Of a stretch of DNA of 64,000 nt, positions 34,771 through 44,661 are shown piece after piece; the stretch's first letter is position 1, and the number at the start of each line of letters is the position of its first letter. The notes beneath the pieces are model-generated. The model saw nothing but the letters and a program-made list of their open reading frames with translations, made no database searches and was not told where the DNA came from. The translations under genes were made by a program, and so were the position numbers. Source of the stretch: Wolinella sp963540505. GTDB lineage: Bacteria; Campylobacterota; Campylobacteria; Campylobacterales; Helicobacteraceae. The stretch is taken from positions 1 to 64,000 of the forward strand of contig CAUTMV010000008.1 in assembly GCA_963540505.1 (NCBI GenBank). The letters run 5' to 3'.

Positions 34771-35919
34771 TTAGAAAGAGTAAGCTACAGTTCCTTTGAT
34801 AGAGCTCCAGCTTTCACTATCGTTGTCATTCTTGATGTTTGTGTAGACGACACCTGCTTCAAGATTTTTTAGGATCTCATAGCCTGCGCTGACATTGATC
34901 TCATTTTCTTTAACTTTTGCAGCGCTGTATTTAGTAGATCCATAGATCGCACCAAGAGAGATACCCTCATACTCATAGCCAAGAGAGACATAGAAGGTTT
35001 TTGCATCAGCATCGTAAATATGGCTGCCTTCTTCGAAAGGATTGGATTTCGCACCAGTCGCCTTAAGTCCATTATGACCGCTGTCTTTACCTGCCATGAT
35101 GTAACCTACTCCAAGGCTCGCTCCGCTAAACTCAAAATTTTCCTCGATGTGCATTACAGAGCCATCTTTTGCCTTATTCTTGCCATCAGACTTAACCATG
35201 ACATACTGCAACATAGTAGCAGATTTCATATCCCCGCCTAGATCTACATTAATCATAGCTTTGATACCGGGAGCAGTGAAATTATCTGCTTTATGATAGT
35301 AGTAAGGGTTCAAAGTAACCATATCCATGAGGGCATATTTCACATCAAGGACATACATACCCTTGCTCTCGCCTTTAGTATCACCATTGATGAGTTTGAA
35401 ATTTGAGATAGCATCTTCTTGCGCTTTTGCACGGCGGCTAGCCCATGCGACTTTAACATCAAGCTCTGGCATAGGCTTGATACTTACTACTGCAGCTTCG
35501 ATATATTTTGTGAGCCACTCAAAGCCTGCAGCCTTTTGCCTACCGATGACCACAGAGCCCATACCCTCATGTGCAACTTTCAAGAACGCTCTGTTAAAGA
35601 CTGAATTTTGGCTAAACTCATTTCTGTATCCGCCCTCTCCGCTATCATCTACAGAACTATCAATCTTTTGAGCACCAAAAGCAGACAATCCTACACTCAC
35701 TCCGTAAAGAGGTGCAGACTCAAACCCAATCTCCGCGAAAGCGTTAGCAAAGCCGGACTTCTTGTCATTACCTTGCTTCAACTCCTTGGTTACTCCAAAT
35801 GCACCGATTTGTCCGTAGGTTTTGCCATTTTTGAATGAATCTGCCAAAGCATCATCAGCCATGACCACAGAGCTACTCAACGCCAATGCGACAACCGCGC
35901 TAATTCCAACATTTTTCAT
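34771..35919 (-). CDS. Major outer-membrane porin (Campylobacter MOMP family)
   Basis: General porin. The ATG at 35919 sits behind AAGGTGG. 382 residues with a signal peptide cleaved near Ala 21 (VVMADDA). Sixteen or so amphipathic beta strands and a C-terminal ...GTVAYSF ending in Phe suit BamA recognition. The long Gly/Tyr/Asp-rich loops are typical of the Campylobacterota MOMP family. It has its own promoter (-10 at 35956) and hairpin terminator, as expected for an abundant protein. Confidence 0.93.
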   Translation of the reverse strand: MKNVGISAVVALALSSSVVMADDALADSFKNGKTYGQIGAFGVTKELKQGNDKKSGFANAFAEIGFESAPLYGVSVGLSAFGAQKIDSSVDDSGEGGYRNEFSQNSVFNRAFLKVAHEGMGSVVIGRQKAAGFEWLTKYIEAAVVSIKPMPELDVKVAWASRRAKAQEDAISNFKLINGDTKGESKGMYVLDVKYALMDMVTLNPYYYHKADNFTAPGIKAMINVDLGGDMKSATMLQYVMVKSDGKNKAKDGSVMHIEENFEFSGASLGVGYIMAGKDSGHNGLKATGAKSNPFEEGSHIYDADAKTFYVSLGYEYEGISLGAIYGSTKYSAAKVKENEINVSAGYEILKNLEAGVVYTNIKNDNDSESWSSIKGTVAYSF

Positions 35920-35955
35920 GATTCCACCTTTTTGATTTGATTGTAAACAAGTGCT

Positions 35956-35961
35956 ATTATA
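35956..35961 (-). promoter_or_regulatory. Likely sigma-70 -10 box of the porin gene
   Basis: TATAAT on the minus strand, 36 bases before the start codon, within an AT-rich region. This gives a leader of about 30 bases with the AAGGTGG ribosome site. No clear -35, which is usual for Campylobacterota. Confidence 0.5.
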
Positions 35962-35998
35962 TTTCCTAAATATAAAACGTAGATTAAAAAACGAAGAC

Positions 35999-36940
35999 TC
36001 ACTGTTTTGGAAAGGCAATTTCTTCGGCTTTTTTCAAAATTTCCCGCGCTCCGCGTGCGATCATTCGCTCGGCGAGCTCCCTTGCGAGCTTGAGGAAGTC
36101 CCCGCTATGCGCGCTTGAACGCTCGTGCAGCATTTCGCTCCCATCAGGCAGCCCGATCACCACCTCAAGATGAAGCCTCTCTCCCTCCAAAGTGGCATGC
36201 GCACCGATAGGCACTTGACATCCGCCCTCTAGGATTCTCACAAATTCGCGCTCCGCACCCGTCTCGATTCTTGCACACTCATTGTCCAAAATCTTACTCA
36301 GCCGCTCCGCCTCGCTCCCATTTTTACACTCGATTCCTAGAGCCGCCTGCCCCATCGCGGGAATCATAAGCGAGGAATCGATAGGAATCACATATTTCAC
36401 ATCACCCCAGAGATTAAGTCGATTCACCCCGGCGGTCGCGAGAATAATCGCATGAAAATCGCCCGCTTTTAGTCGCTTGATACGCGTCTGGACATTCCCG
36501 CGCAAGCTCTCCGTGTCCAAATCCGGACGCAGTGCCTTAATCTGCATGGAGCGGCGCAGCGAGGTTGTCCCCACTTTCGCACCAAGGGGGAGCGATTCCA
36601 AAGAGGTGTATCGCTCGCTCAAAAAGCAATCGCGCACGTCCTCGCGCTCGGTAATCGCCGAAAGTGTAAGGGAATCAGGAAGCTCGACGGGGACATCTTT
36701 TAGCGAATGCACAGCCAAATCGATTTCGCCTCGCAACATCAGCTCCTCAAGTTCTTTGGTGAAAAGCCCCTTGCCGCCGATTTTTGCAAGCGGAACGTCC
36801 AAAATCTTATCGCCCTTTGTTTTGACGATTTTTAGCTCGATCTCTAGCCCCTTGTGTACACGCTCTAGGGCATTTTTCACATATTCTGCCTGCCACAAAG
36901 CCAGCACGCTCCCTCGCGTGCCAATAGTAAGTTTGCTCAT
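35999..36940 (-). CDS. hemC: Porphobilinogen deaminase (hydroxymethylbilane synthase)
   Basis: Polymerises four porphobilinogens to hydroxymethylbilane in haem synthesis. 313 residues beginning KLTIGTRGSVLALWQ. The cofactor-attachment Cys lies in GGCQVPIGAH near residue 240. Last of the fxsA-hemC coupled pair (ATGA overlap), in the same cluster as hemA. Confidence 0.97.
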   Translation of the reverse strand: MSKLTIGTRGSVLALWQAEYVKNALERVHKGLEIELKIVKTKGDKILDVPLAKIGGKGLFTKELEELMLRGEIDLAVHSLKDVPVELPDSLTLSAITEREDVRDCFLSERYTSLESLPLGAKVGTTSLRRSMQIKALRPDLDTESLRGNVQTRIKRLKAGDFHAIILATAGVNRLNLWGDVKYVIPIDSSLMIPAMGQAALGIECKNGSEAERLSKILDNECARIETGAEREFVRILEGGCQVPIGAHATLEGERLHLEVVIGLPDGSEMLHERSSAHSGDFLKLARELAERMIARGAREILKKAEEIAFPKQ

Positions 36941-37368
36941 TTTGCTTCCCCTTTTTCGCTAGTTTCAATCACTTCCACATCGATAATCTCTCCATCACTC
37001 TCCCATGCGCGCTCTTTTGTAGTGCTTCTGGGATTCCTATATTTATCTATCGGTATGAATAGGCTTGCGAGGACACCTATTTGCGCGAGTGCCCCTAGAA
37101 TATCGCTTAGGATTCCCGGCAGGATTAGCAAAAACGCTCCTAAAACACGCAAGATATTCATGCCGATAAATTCGCCGCCGCTAAGCCGCCCTACACGCAA
37201 TGCCTCAATCGTCTCGCCCAGGTAGTAGCGGAAATTAAGCAAGATTCCCATGCCAATGAGGGCACTCAAAATAATCTCGATAAAAAGCCCGATTCCCCCG
37301 ACAGCTTCGCCCACAGATAGTGTGCAAAGCACTTCAAAAAAGAGATAAAACAGTAACAGCCAGCGCAT
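36937..37368 (-). CDS. FxsA-family inner-membrane protein
   Basis: 143 residues with several hydrophobic segments in the first 110 and a charged cytosolic tail. It matches the FxsA family, known from suppression of phage exclusion in E. coli; its cellular role is unclear. The start shares a base with the proS stop (TAATG) and the stop overlaps hemC. Confidence 0.85.
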   Translation of the reverse strand: MRWLLLFYLFFEVLCTLSVGEAVGGIGLFIEIILSALIGMGILLNFRYYLGETIEALRVGRLSGGEFIGMNILRVLGAFLLILPGILSDILGALAQIGVLASLFIPIDKYRNPRSTTKERAWESDGEIIDVEVIETSEKGEAK

Positions 37369-39083
37369 TATTGCTCTTTTAAGATGTGCGCGAGAGCACT
37401 CTCTAAAGGAAGCGCGATTCGCCTTAAGCCTTTTCGCTCCAAAAGCTCCACCTCACCCTGCTCTAGGCTCTTGCCGACAATCAGTGCGCGCGGGATTCCA
37501 AGGAGCTCAAAATCCGCCATTTTTGCGCCATATCGCTCATCTCGGTCATCCAGTAGCACCTCGATTCCCCGCCCTTGCAGCTCCTCATAAAAACGCAGTG
37601 CGCACTCTTTTTGTGCGCTATCTTTGATGTTTGAGATGATAATCACTAGAGCAAAAGGAGCGGTTGAGTGCGTCCATATACAACCGCGCTCATCGTGGTG
37701 CTGCTCAATTAGTGCCGCTAAAAGCCGCGAAACACCAATCCCATAGCAGCCCATGATAAAGGGCGCACTTTTGCCGTTATTCTGCAAAAAAGTCGCGCCT
37801 AAAGGCTTAGAATAGCGCGTCCCAAGCTGGAAAATGTGCCCCACTTCAATGCCCTTTTTAAAGCTCAGATTCCCGCCGCATTTAGGGCAGGAATCGCCCT
37901 CTTTTACCTCAATAATGTCCTTATAGATAAGCCCTTCAAACTCCGCTAAATTCACCCCGACAAAATGATAATCCCGCTCATTTGCGCCTGCGATGAGTCC
38001 CTGCGCATCAAAAAGCTCGGTATCAAAGATGATGTGCTCCGCACCGCTCAGATTCCTAAGCGCGTAAGGTCCTATGTAGCCGGGCTCTAGCCCGATTTTA
38101 CGCAGTTCCTCCTCGCTCACATCGCGTAGCTCATTCGCACCAATGGCATTGCACGCCTTGACCTCCTGCAGGCTATCGCACCCGCGCATAAAAAAGAACG
38201 CAATCTCCGCCCTGCCCCCATCAAAGAGAGCCTTTTTAGCGACCGCCTTAAGCGTATAGTAGGAATCGACCTTGAAAAACTCCGCAAGAGCCTCGATAGT
38301 GCGCACGTTAGGGGTCTTAAACTTCGCAAAATTCGCCTCGGGAATCGGGGAATCGCTTGGCTTTTTTGCACGCCGCGCGGCTTCGATATTCGCGGCATAT
38401 TCGCAGGAATCGCACACCGCAATGCTATCCTCGCCGCTATTTGCGAGCACCATAAACTCCTTGCTCCCGCTCCCTCCAATCGCCCCGCTATCCGCCTCCA
38501 CCGCGCGGAACAGAAGCCCAAGGCGCGTAAAAATCTTGCGATACGTCGCCTCTATGAGATTAAATTCACGCACCAAATCCGCCTCATCGGCATGGAAGCT
38601 GTATCCGTCCTTCATCACGAATTCGCGAGCGCGCAAGAGCCCAAATCTCGGACGTATCTCATCGCGGAATTTCAGATGAATTTGATAGATATGGACAGGC
38701 AGCTGCTTGTAGCTTTTCACAAAGCCCTTAATCATCTCCACCGCGGCTTCCTCGTGCGTGGGTCCGAGCACAAAATCGCTCTCTTTGCGATCCTTGAAGC
38801 GCAAAAGCTCCTTGCCGTATTTCTCAAACCGCCCCGATTCCCGCCACAATTCAGCGGGCGTAACAAACCCGAGCCGCACCTCTTGCGCGCCGCTTGCGTC
38901 CATCTCTTCTTTGATGATGGCTTGAATTTTATCAAGCACGCGCTTGCCTAGGGGCAAAAAGTTATAGATTCCGCTACCTATTTGCTGGATAAATCCTCCG
39001 CGGATTAGGTATTCATGGCTCTTTAGCGTCACATCTTTTGGGACTTCTTTGAGCGTGGGGGCAAAAAATTGTGAGAATCGCAT
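37368..39083 (-). CDS. proS: Prolyl-tRNA synthetase (bacterial type)
   Basis: Charges tRNA-Pro. 571 residues with the class II motifs: GIYNFLPLGKRV and RDEIRPRFGLLRAREFVMKD (about 135-154). A YbaK-like editing insertion lies around 220-390 and an anticodon-binding domain at the end (DDRDERYGAKMAD). Its start overlaps the hemA stop by one base. Confidence 0.97.
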   Translation of the reverse strand: MRFSQFFAPTLKEVPKDVTLKSHEYLIRGGFIQQIGSGIYNFLPLGKRVLDKIQAIIKEEMDASGAQEVRLGFVTPAELWRESGRFEKYGKELLRFKDRKESDFVLGPTHEEAAVEMIKGFVKSYKQLPVHIYQIHLKFRDEIRPRFGLLRAREFVMKDGYSFHADEADLVREFNLIEATYRKIFTRLGLLFRAVEADSGAIGGSGSKEFMVLANSGEDSIAVCDSCEYAANIEAARRAKKPSDSPIPEANFAKFKTPNVRTIEALAEFFKVDSYYTLKAVAKKALFDGGRAEIAFFFMRGCDSLQEVKACNAIGANELRDVSEEELRKIGLEPGYIGPYALRNLSGAEHIIFDTELFDAQGLIAGANERDYHFVGVNLAEFEGLIYKDIIEVKEGDSCPKCGGNLSFKKGIEVGHIFQLGTRYSKPLGATFLQNNGKSAPFIMGCYGIGVSRLLAALIEQHHDERGCIWTHSTAPFALVIIISNIKDSAQKECALRFYEELQGRGIEVLLDDRDERYGAKMADFELLGIPRALIVGKSLEQGEVELLERKGLRRIALPLESALAHILKEQ

Positions 39084-40393
39084 TATTCCTCTTTCATTTT
39101 TGGAGTGCTGTCATATTCACATCGGTAGCGATCGAGCATCATTTTTCTCTCATTCTCGATTCCAAAAAGGAGCTTCACCGCCTCCACGACGGTATCTGCT
39201 TTGGGCTCTTCGGAGATCTCTTTCAGTCGCACGGTAGGATGGTGCAAGAACGTATTAAACGCACTGTGAAGAATCTTCTCCACGCTCTTCTCGCACTCTT
39301 TGGGTAAGAAGCCCTTATTCAGGGCGCGATTTAGCTCTTTTAACGCCGATTCCCGTGCCTGCTCTCGCATGGCTTTAATAATCGGATCGACCGAGAGAGA
39401 TTGCAGCCACCTGAAAAACTCCTGCGTAAAGTGCCCAATCACCCCATAGGCTCGCTTCGCCTGCTCCTCGCGCAAAGAGATATTTTTATTGACAATATCC
39501 TGCAAATCATCGACGGCGTAGATGTTAATCATCTCATTTTCAAGCGACTCAATATCGCGAGGCACCGCCAAATCAAACCAATAACGCTTAAAATTCTTCG
39601 GCACGACCATATCTTTGGTGATTACCGTGTGAGGTGCACCCGTCGCGCTAAAAAGGAGCTTGTAGGAATTGACTAACTCCCCTAAACGCGAGAATCCCTC
39701 GATACTCACGCTCCCGCCAAACTCTTTGGCAAACTCCTCTGCCTTGTTTTTGTCGCGATTCACAAGAATCACGTTACAGCCCAGAGTATTCAGATGTTTA
39801 ATCGCCAGCTGCCCCATCTCGCCAAGCCCCACGACCACCGCCGTATCGCCTCCCAAATCGCCCAAAATCTCTTTGGCTTTTGAGACTGAAGCAGAGGCGA
39901 CGGAGACGGGATTTTTGGAAATTTCCGTGCAGTTTCGCACACTCGCGGCACAGCGGAAAGCAAAGTGCATGGCGCGCGAGAGCTTTTGCGAACAGTATCC
40001 GTGATCATATGCGAATTTAAACGCGCTTTTAAGCTGCCCGGCAATCTGCGTCTCGCCGATAACTAGACTATCTAGACTGCTCGCAACACAGAAAAGGTGG
40101 TGAATCGCCCCGCTATCTTCATAAAAATCCGCGCGCTCAAAGAGCTCCTCTTTCGTAATCCCGGTGTGCTCTACTAGCTTTTCAAGCAGAAAATCGCTCG
40201 CCTTTTGCTTCTCTTGAACACTCAAAATAAACTCCACACGATTGCATGTAGAGAGGATAATTCCCTCATCAATGAACTTATTAATCAGCAATTCACGTAG
40301 CAAATCATCGCTGCGCTTAGGGTCAAAAGCAAGCCGCTCGCGCGTCGCCAAATCGGTATTCTTGTGAGAATAGCTAATAATCAAATAATACAT
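39083..40393 (-). CDS. hemA: Glutamyl-tRNA reductase
   Basis: First committed step of C5-pathway haem synthesis: reduces glutamyl-tRNA to glutamate-1-semialdehyde. 436 residues. The catalytic Cys is in STCNRVEF (Cys near 50), the NADPH loop in GLGEMGQLAI (about 190-199), and the C-terminal dimerisation helices follow. It lies 2 bases after ispB. Confidence 0.97.
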   Translation of the reverse strand: MYYLIISYSHKNTDLATRERLAFDPKRSDDLLRELLINKFIDEGIILSTCNRVEFILSVQEKQKASDFLLEKLVEHTGITKEELFERADFYEDSGAIHHLFCVASSLDSLVIGETQIAGQLKSAFKFAYDHGYCSQKLSRAMHFAFRCAASVRNCTEISKNPVSVASASVSKAKEILGDLGGDTAVVVGLGEMGQLAIKHLNTLGCNVILVNRDKNKAEEFAKEFGGSVSIEGFSRLGELVNSYKLLFSATGAPHTVITKDMVVPKNFKRYWFDLAVPRDIESLENEMINIYAVDDLQDIVNKNISLREEQAKRAYGVIGHFTQEFFRWLQSLSVDPIIKAMREQARESALKELNRALNKGFLPKECEKSVEKILHSAFNTFLHHPTVRLKEISEEPKADTVVEAVKLLFGIENERKMMLDRYRCEYDSTPKMKEE

Positions 40394-40395
40394 CG

Positions 40396-41298
40396 CTAAA
40401 AGTCCCTTTCAATCATCTCGCGCACAATCACGCCCAGCCGCTCATTCCCCTGCACCTGCAAGAGAGCCTCCTCGCCTAATGTTTTAGCGAGCGCATGGCT
40501 TTTTGCAATACAGCGATGAAGCCTCATTTGCTCTTTAATCCATGTGCGCTCCGATTCTTCAAGCTCTCTGCCAAAGCATGCCACAAGGCGCGTGCGCTCT
40601 GATTCCCCCAAACAATGGTAGAGATAAATATAGGGGAGCGTTGCTTTTCCTTCGGCAAAATCATGCAATGCGGGCTTGCCCAATGTGTGGGAATCCTGCG
40701 TAATGTCCAAAATATCATCGATAATCTGAAAGGCTAGCCCCAAATTGCGCCCATAAAGTGCAAAAGGTTCGCTCGCCACCCCCGCTAATATCGCCGCACT
40801 CTCCGCACTCGCCTCAATAAGCGAAGAGGTCTTATCTCCAATCATCTCCAAATAGCGAGATTCCTCCGTATTGAAAGAGGAAGAGAGCTCCACATCAAGA
40901 AGCTCCCCGCAAGAGAGCCGCACCACTGCACGCGAAATACTTTTCGCCACCGCTACAGGGAGCGAAGTGAGCTCAAAAAAGGCTTTTGAGTAAAAAATAT
41001 CGCCGAGCATAATGGCATTTTTATTGCCAAAGGTCGCATTGAGCGAAGGATTCCCGCGTCGCATGGAAGATTCATCAATCACATCATCATGGAGCAGTGA
41101 AGCACTCTGAATAAGCTCCACCACGGCGCAGAGACTGATACTCGCCTCACTCTCCCCTGCGATGTTTAAGATGAGCTTGCTGCGCAGCATCTTCCCCTGC
41201 GTGAGACTCTTAGACATCGCAAGTGCCTGCGCGCTAGGCAGCTGCGAAAGCCACTCATCAATCCGCTCCTTAATACGCTCCAAAGCCGACACTGCCAA
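40396..41298 (-). CDS. ispB: Polyprenyl diphosphate synthase
   Basis: Trans-prenyltransferase, probably making the side chain of menaquinone. 300 residues with the two aspartate-rich motifs DDVIDESSMRRG (first) and DDILDITQD (second). The start is a TTG at 41298 behind AAGGAAAGG, overlapping the upstream gene by 29 bases. Chain length cannot be read with certainty. Confidence 0.93.
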   Translation of the reverse strand: MAVSALERIKERIDEWLSQLPSAQALAMSKSLTQGKMLRSKLILNIAGESEASISLCAVVELIQSASLLHDDVIDESSMRRGNPSLNATFGNKNAIMLGDIFYSKAFFELTSLPVAVAKSISRAVVRLSCGELLDVELSSSFNTEESRYLEMIGDKTSSLIEASAESAAILAGVASEPFALYGRNLGLAFQIIDDILDITQDSHTLGKPALHDFAEGKATLPYIYLYHCLGESERTRLVACFGRELEESERTWIKEQMRLHRCIAKSHALAKTLGEEALLQVQGNERLGVIVREMIERDF

Positions 41299-41719
41299 CC
41301 TTTCCTTGGGAATCTAGCGTAAAATCTTTCCCTCCGTCATGGATATAAAATTTTATTGTAGCCATTTTTATATCACGCCTAAAATCCTTAAAAACAAGCC
41401 AAAGATAGGGGAATGAGAGTGCTTTTGGCTCCGGTGCGAAGAGCGGGAGCTTGAAGGTGGAACGCTGAAAATCGCGATAGAGGATAAACTGATGGACAAA
41501 TCCGTCATATTTCAGGTGCATGACCAGCCCTTCGTTTTTATAAAGCGTCCAGCGGAAAAAAAGCTCCTTGATTTGCGCCTTTTGCTTGAAAGCCATTTTA
41601 TAAACCTCATCTTTTTTGAGCTCCAGCTCGCCCTGATATTTCCAGCTATCCGCATGAAGCGCGCTAAAGAAGAGCAAAAAAAGCACACAAAGTATAAGAA
41701 TCTTCCTAAAATACCCCAT
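41270..41719 (-). CDS. Exported hypothetical protein (HP0241-like position)
   Basis: 149 residues with a clear signal peptide ending near ALHA (about residue 23) and a beta-rich remainder containing many aromatics and Lys. Probably periplasmic. Sits between DUF2018 and ispB as HP0241 does in H. pylori from memory. Function unknown. Confidence 0.7.
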   Translation of the reverse strand: MGYFRKILILCVLFLLFFSALHADSWKYQGELELKKDEVYKMAFKQKAQIKELFFRWTLYKNEGLVMHLKYDGFVHQFILYRDFQRSTFKLPLFAPEPKALSFPYLWLVFKDFRRDIKMATIKFYIHDGGKDFTLDSQGKVGSVGFGAY

Positions 41720-41722
41720 GTT

Positions 41723-41989
41723 TCACTCGTTGTTTGAGAGGATTCGCCCCGTGGATTCCAAAGCTAAAGAACGTGTTTTTTGTAACAATTGCGCACCCAA
41801 CGCATTTTTATGTGTTTTTAGCTTCGATTCCCACAAGGGATCGTATTCCGTAAGGAGCGATTCCATAAGGGCTAGACGCTCCAGAAGATAGAGCAACTCC
41901 GCAGAAGCAAGGTGCGCACTCGCATGGAAAATCACTTCCAGCCACTTCTCTTCGGGCGTCCCTTCAAAAATCTCATGCTCCAAATTCAA
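41723..41989 (-). CDS. DUF2018-family protein
   Basis: 88 residues, all-helical and soluble, resembling H. pylori HP0242, a small dimeric helical protein of unknown function. It lies 3 bases before the exported protein gene. Confidence 0.75.
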   Translation of the reverse strand: MNLEHEIFEGTPEEKWLEVIFHASAHLASAELLYLLERLALMESLLTEYDPLWESKLKTHKNALGAQLLQKTRSLALESTGRILSNNE

Positions 41990-42142
41990 AGCGATTCCTT
42001 TATGATATTTTACCTCTTGCTAAAATCTCCGCTTCACTCTAGAAAGACTCCTGTGCAGCCTAAAGCCCGCCCTTTTTTGGATTACCTTCTTTTAGATTGC
42101 TGCCGATGATAGCTCAATTTCTCGTCCAACTCGCTGAATCGC

Positions 42143-43441
42143 CTAAACTAAGCGCGCCAATACAGATTTTTTATGCGCATAGAGCCCTTCTGCTCGGGCA
42201 AGCTCGGCGCAATGCCTGCCCAGCTCTTGGATTCCTGCGTGCGAGAATGAGAGGATCGAGCTCTTTTTCATGAAATTCTCGGTTGAGAGGGGTGAATAAA
42301 AGCGTGCTGTCCCGCCTGTTGGGAGTGTGTGATTTGGACCTGCGATGTAATCTCCGATGGGCTCAGGGGTATTCTCGCCGAGAAATATCGCACCCGCATG
42401 GCGTATCATGGGCAAAAGTGCGAAAGGATTCTCGCTTAAAATCTCCAAATGCTCCGGGGCAATCTCATTCATAAGAGCTACTGCCTCTTGCATATCCTGC
42501 GCAAGGATAATCGCCCCGCGTGTGTAGATGGATTTTGATGAAATCTCCTTGCGCTCCAAAGCCTCCAAAGCCTCTGCTACACGAGAATGAACCTCTGAGG
42601 CAAGCCTTTTGCTCGTCGTAACCAAAATCGAGCTCGCCATCTCATCATGCTCGGCTTGTGAGAGCAGATCAAGCGCGATCAGATCGGCTTTCGCGCTATC
42701 ATCAGCGAGGATTCCGATTTCGCTGGGTCCTGCGACCATGTCGATATTCACTTGACCAAACACAAGCTTTTTCGCCGTCGCGACATAGATGTTACCGGGA
42801 CCCGTGATGACATCAACACGCCTGATACTCTGCGTCCCATACGCCATCGCCGCAATCGCGCTCGCCCCACCCACCTTATACACCTCTTTGATTCCGCAAA
42901 GATGACAGGCAGCAAGCAGAAGCTCATTGGGCTCATTTGAGGGCGTGGGTGTGCAGATTGCAATCTCCTTCACACCAGCAACAAGCGCGGGAACCGCATT
43001 CATTAACAGCGAGCTGGGATAGGCTGCCTTGCCCCCGGGAATATAGAGCCCTGCGCGATCCATCGGGGTAACTTTCTGCCCCAAAATCGTGCCATTATCT
43101 TCAAAATCAAGCCACGACTTCGGCTTTTGCTTCGTATGAAAAGCAAAAATCCGATCATACGCGCGGTGGAGCGCATTACGCAGGGAATGATCCAAATTTT
43201 TATAGGATTCCTCCATTAGCTCCGTGCTAATCAACAGCTGCGCAGGATTTGCGGGAATCCAGCGATCAAACTTCGCCACATGCGCCAAAAGTGCCTCATC
43301 ACCCCGCTCTCGTATCTCTTTAATAATTGATGAAACGGCGGGAATCACCGAATCCATATCGACATTACCACGCTGCAAAAGCTCCTCAAACTCTGCTCTG
43401 AAATTTGGAGAATCGCTGTGTAGTTGTCTAATTTTTTTCAT
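42143..43441 (-). CDS. hisD: Histidinol dehydrogenase
   Basis: Last two steps of histidine synthesis (histidinol to histidine, NAD-dependent, zinc enzyme). The ATG at 43441 behind GGAGCGAAG gives 432 residues, the usual size; a longer frame from 43540 falls inside the preceding gene. Visible signatures are GPGNIYVATAKKLV, DMVAGPSEI, LSQAEHDEMASS and GPNHTLPTGGTARF. It overlaps the CNNM gene by 14 bases. Confidence 0.96.
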   Translation of the reverse strand: MKKIRQLHSDSPNFRAEFEELLQRGNVDMDSVIPAVSSIIKEIRERGDEALLAHVAKFDRWIPANPAQLLISTELMEESYKNLDHSLRNALHRAYDRIFAFHTKQKPKSWLDFEDNGTILGQKVTPMDRAGLYIPGGKAAYPSSLLMNAVPALVAGVKEIAICTPTPSNEPNELLLAACHLCGIKEVYKVGGASAIAAMAYGTQSIRRVDVITGPGNIYVATAKKLVFGQVNIDMVAGPSEIGILADDSAKADLIALDLLSQAEHDEMASSILVTTSKRLASEVHSRVAEALEALERKEISSKSIYTRGAIILAQDMQEAVALMNEIAPEHLEILSENPFALLPMIRHAGAIFLGENTPEPIGDYIAGPNHTLPTGGTARFYSPLSTENFMKKSSILSFSHAGIQELGRHCAELARAEGLYAHKKSVLARLV

Positions 43442-44531
43442 CTTCGCTCCTCGGATTTTCACCCCTAATATCCGTAACTTCGTCATCTTTTTGTGCTTTG
43501 GCATGGTGATTTTTTTGATTTCTTGCGCGCTCTTTGGCAAACTGCTGCATATCGGCTACCTCATCAAGCTCATCGAGAATCTCCACGCCCAAAAGCGTCT
43601 CAATCGCATCTTCAAGGCTCACCACTCCGGCAGTTTGCCCATACCCATCATGCACCAAAAAGAGGTGCTCCTTACGCTTGACAAAAATATCAATCAGGCG
43701 CAACACGGGCAGATTCTCCGAAACGGAAAACATCGGCTTCATCACCTCGCGCACGCTCATCTCACGATGCCCCTCGATTCCCTCTTCTAAAATCGTCTGA
43801 CTCATCACCATACCGATGACATTATCAAGCGAACCCTCATATACGGGAATCCGAGAGTGCAAGTAGAGTCCATCAAGCTCGATGACATCTTTAATCAGCG
43901 CGTCCGCATCAAGCGCAAATACCACGCTTCTGGGCGTCAGAATATCGCGCGCGCGGTAGTTTTTAAGCTGAAGCAGATTCTCAATAAGATCGCTCTCTTG
44001 ACTATGCAGCGTGCCGCTCTTCTCGCCCATCTCCGCCATCGCAATAATCTCTTCTCGGCTTGTTGTGTGGGAGGTTTTCCCGCGTCGAAAGATACCAATA
44101 ATCCCCCGCGAAAGCACCAAAAAAGGTGCGGTAATTTTGGTAAAAAAGTAGATCGTATAAACTGCCGGAACCACGAGCCTATGCCAATAAACCGCCCCGA
44201 TGGTTTTGGGCAAAATCTCAGAGCAATAAAGAATAACTAGCGTCAAACCTACGGCAAACGCCGCCTGCCATTGATTGCCAAAAAGCCTCTCCGCCTCGGC
44301 ACCCACGCCCGCTGCACCCATAGTATTGGCAAAGGTATTAAGCACCAAAATCGCCCCCACGGAGGTATCGATATTCTCCTTTAGATATTTGAGAATCCTG
44401 CCACTGGAGCTGTTTTGTCGTGCATACGTCTCGACGAAAGATTGAGGAATCGAGAGGATCGCCGCTTCAAGAATCGAGCAGATAAAAGAGAGCGTAATAC
44501 ACAATACAAGGTAGAGAATCAGCAAAGACAT
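43428..44531 (-). CDS. CNNM/CBS-domain membrane protein (CorC/hemolysin-like family)
   Basis: 367 residues: an N-terminal CNNM transmembrane domain (about 1-170, three helices and ILVLNTFANTMGAAGVG), then two CBS domains (about 190-330). The C-terminal tail is highly charged and lacks the CorC_HlyC transporter-associated domain seen in longer family members. Family members are linked to magnesium or other divalent-cation efflux. Confidence 0.88.
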   Translation of the reverse strand: MSLLILYLVLCITLSFICSILEAAILSIPQSFVETYARQNSSSGRILKYLKENIDTSVGAILVLNTFANTMGAAGVGAEAERLFGNQWQAAFAVGLTLVILYCSEILPKTIGAVYWHRLVVPAVYTIYFFTKITAPFLVLSRGIIGIFRRGKTSHTTSREEIIAMAEMGEKSGTLHSQESDLIENLLQLKNYRARDILTPRSVVFALDADALIKDVIELDGLYLHSRIPVYEGSLDNVIGMVMSQTILEEGIEGHREMSVREVMKPMFSVSENLPVLRLIDIFVKRKEHLFLVHDGYGQTAGVVSLEDAIETLLGVEILDELDEVADMQQFAKERARNQKNHHAKAQKDDEVTDIRGENPRSEDEKN

Positions 44532-44624
44532 CGATTAGATTTTCCTAGTATTTAGAGGTAATTTTAAGGACATAAGAGAGGGGATTATAGCATGCAAAAA
44601 AGAGGAGGAAAGATAAGAATCGAC

Positions 44625-44646
44625 GGAGTGCCATCTCTGACACTCC
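44625..44646 (-). terminator. Hairpin after dps
   Basis: Six-base arms GGAGTG and CACTCC enclose a 10-base loop CCATCTCTGA, 16 bases after the dps stop. T-rich but interrupted sequence follows on the minus strand. Loop and inner stem closely match the hairpin after the porin gene. Confidence 0.5.
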
Positions 44647-44661
44647 TTAAGCGAGGGATAA

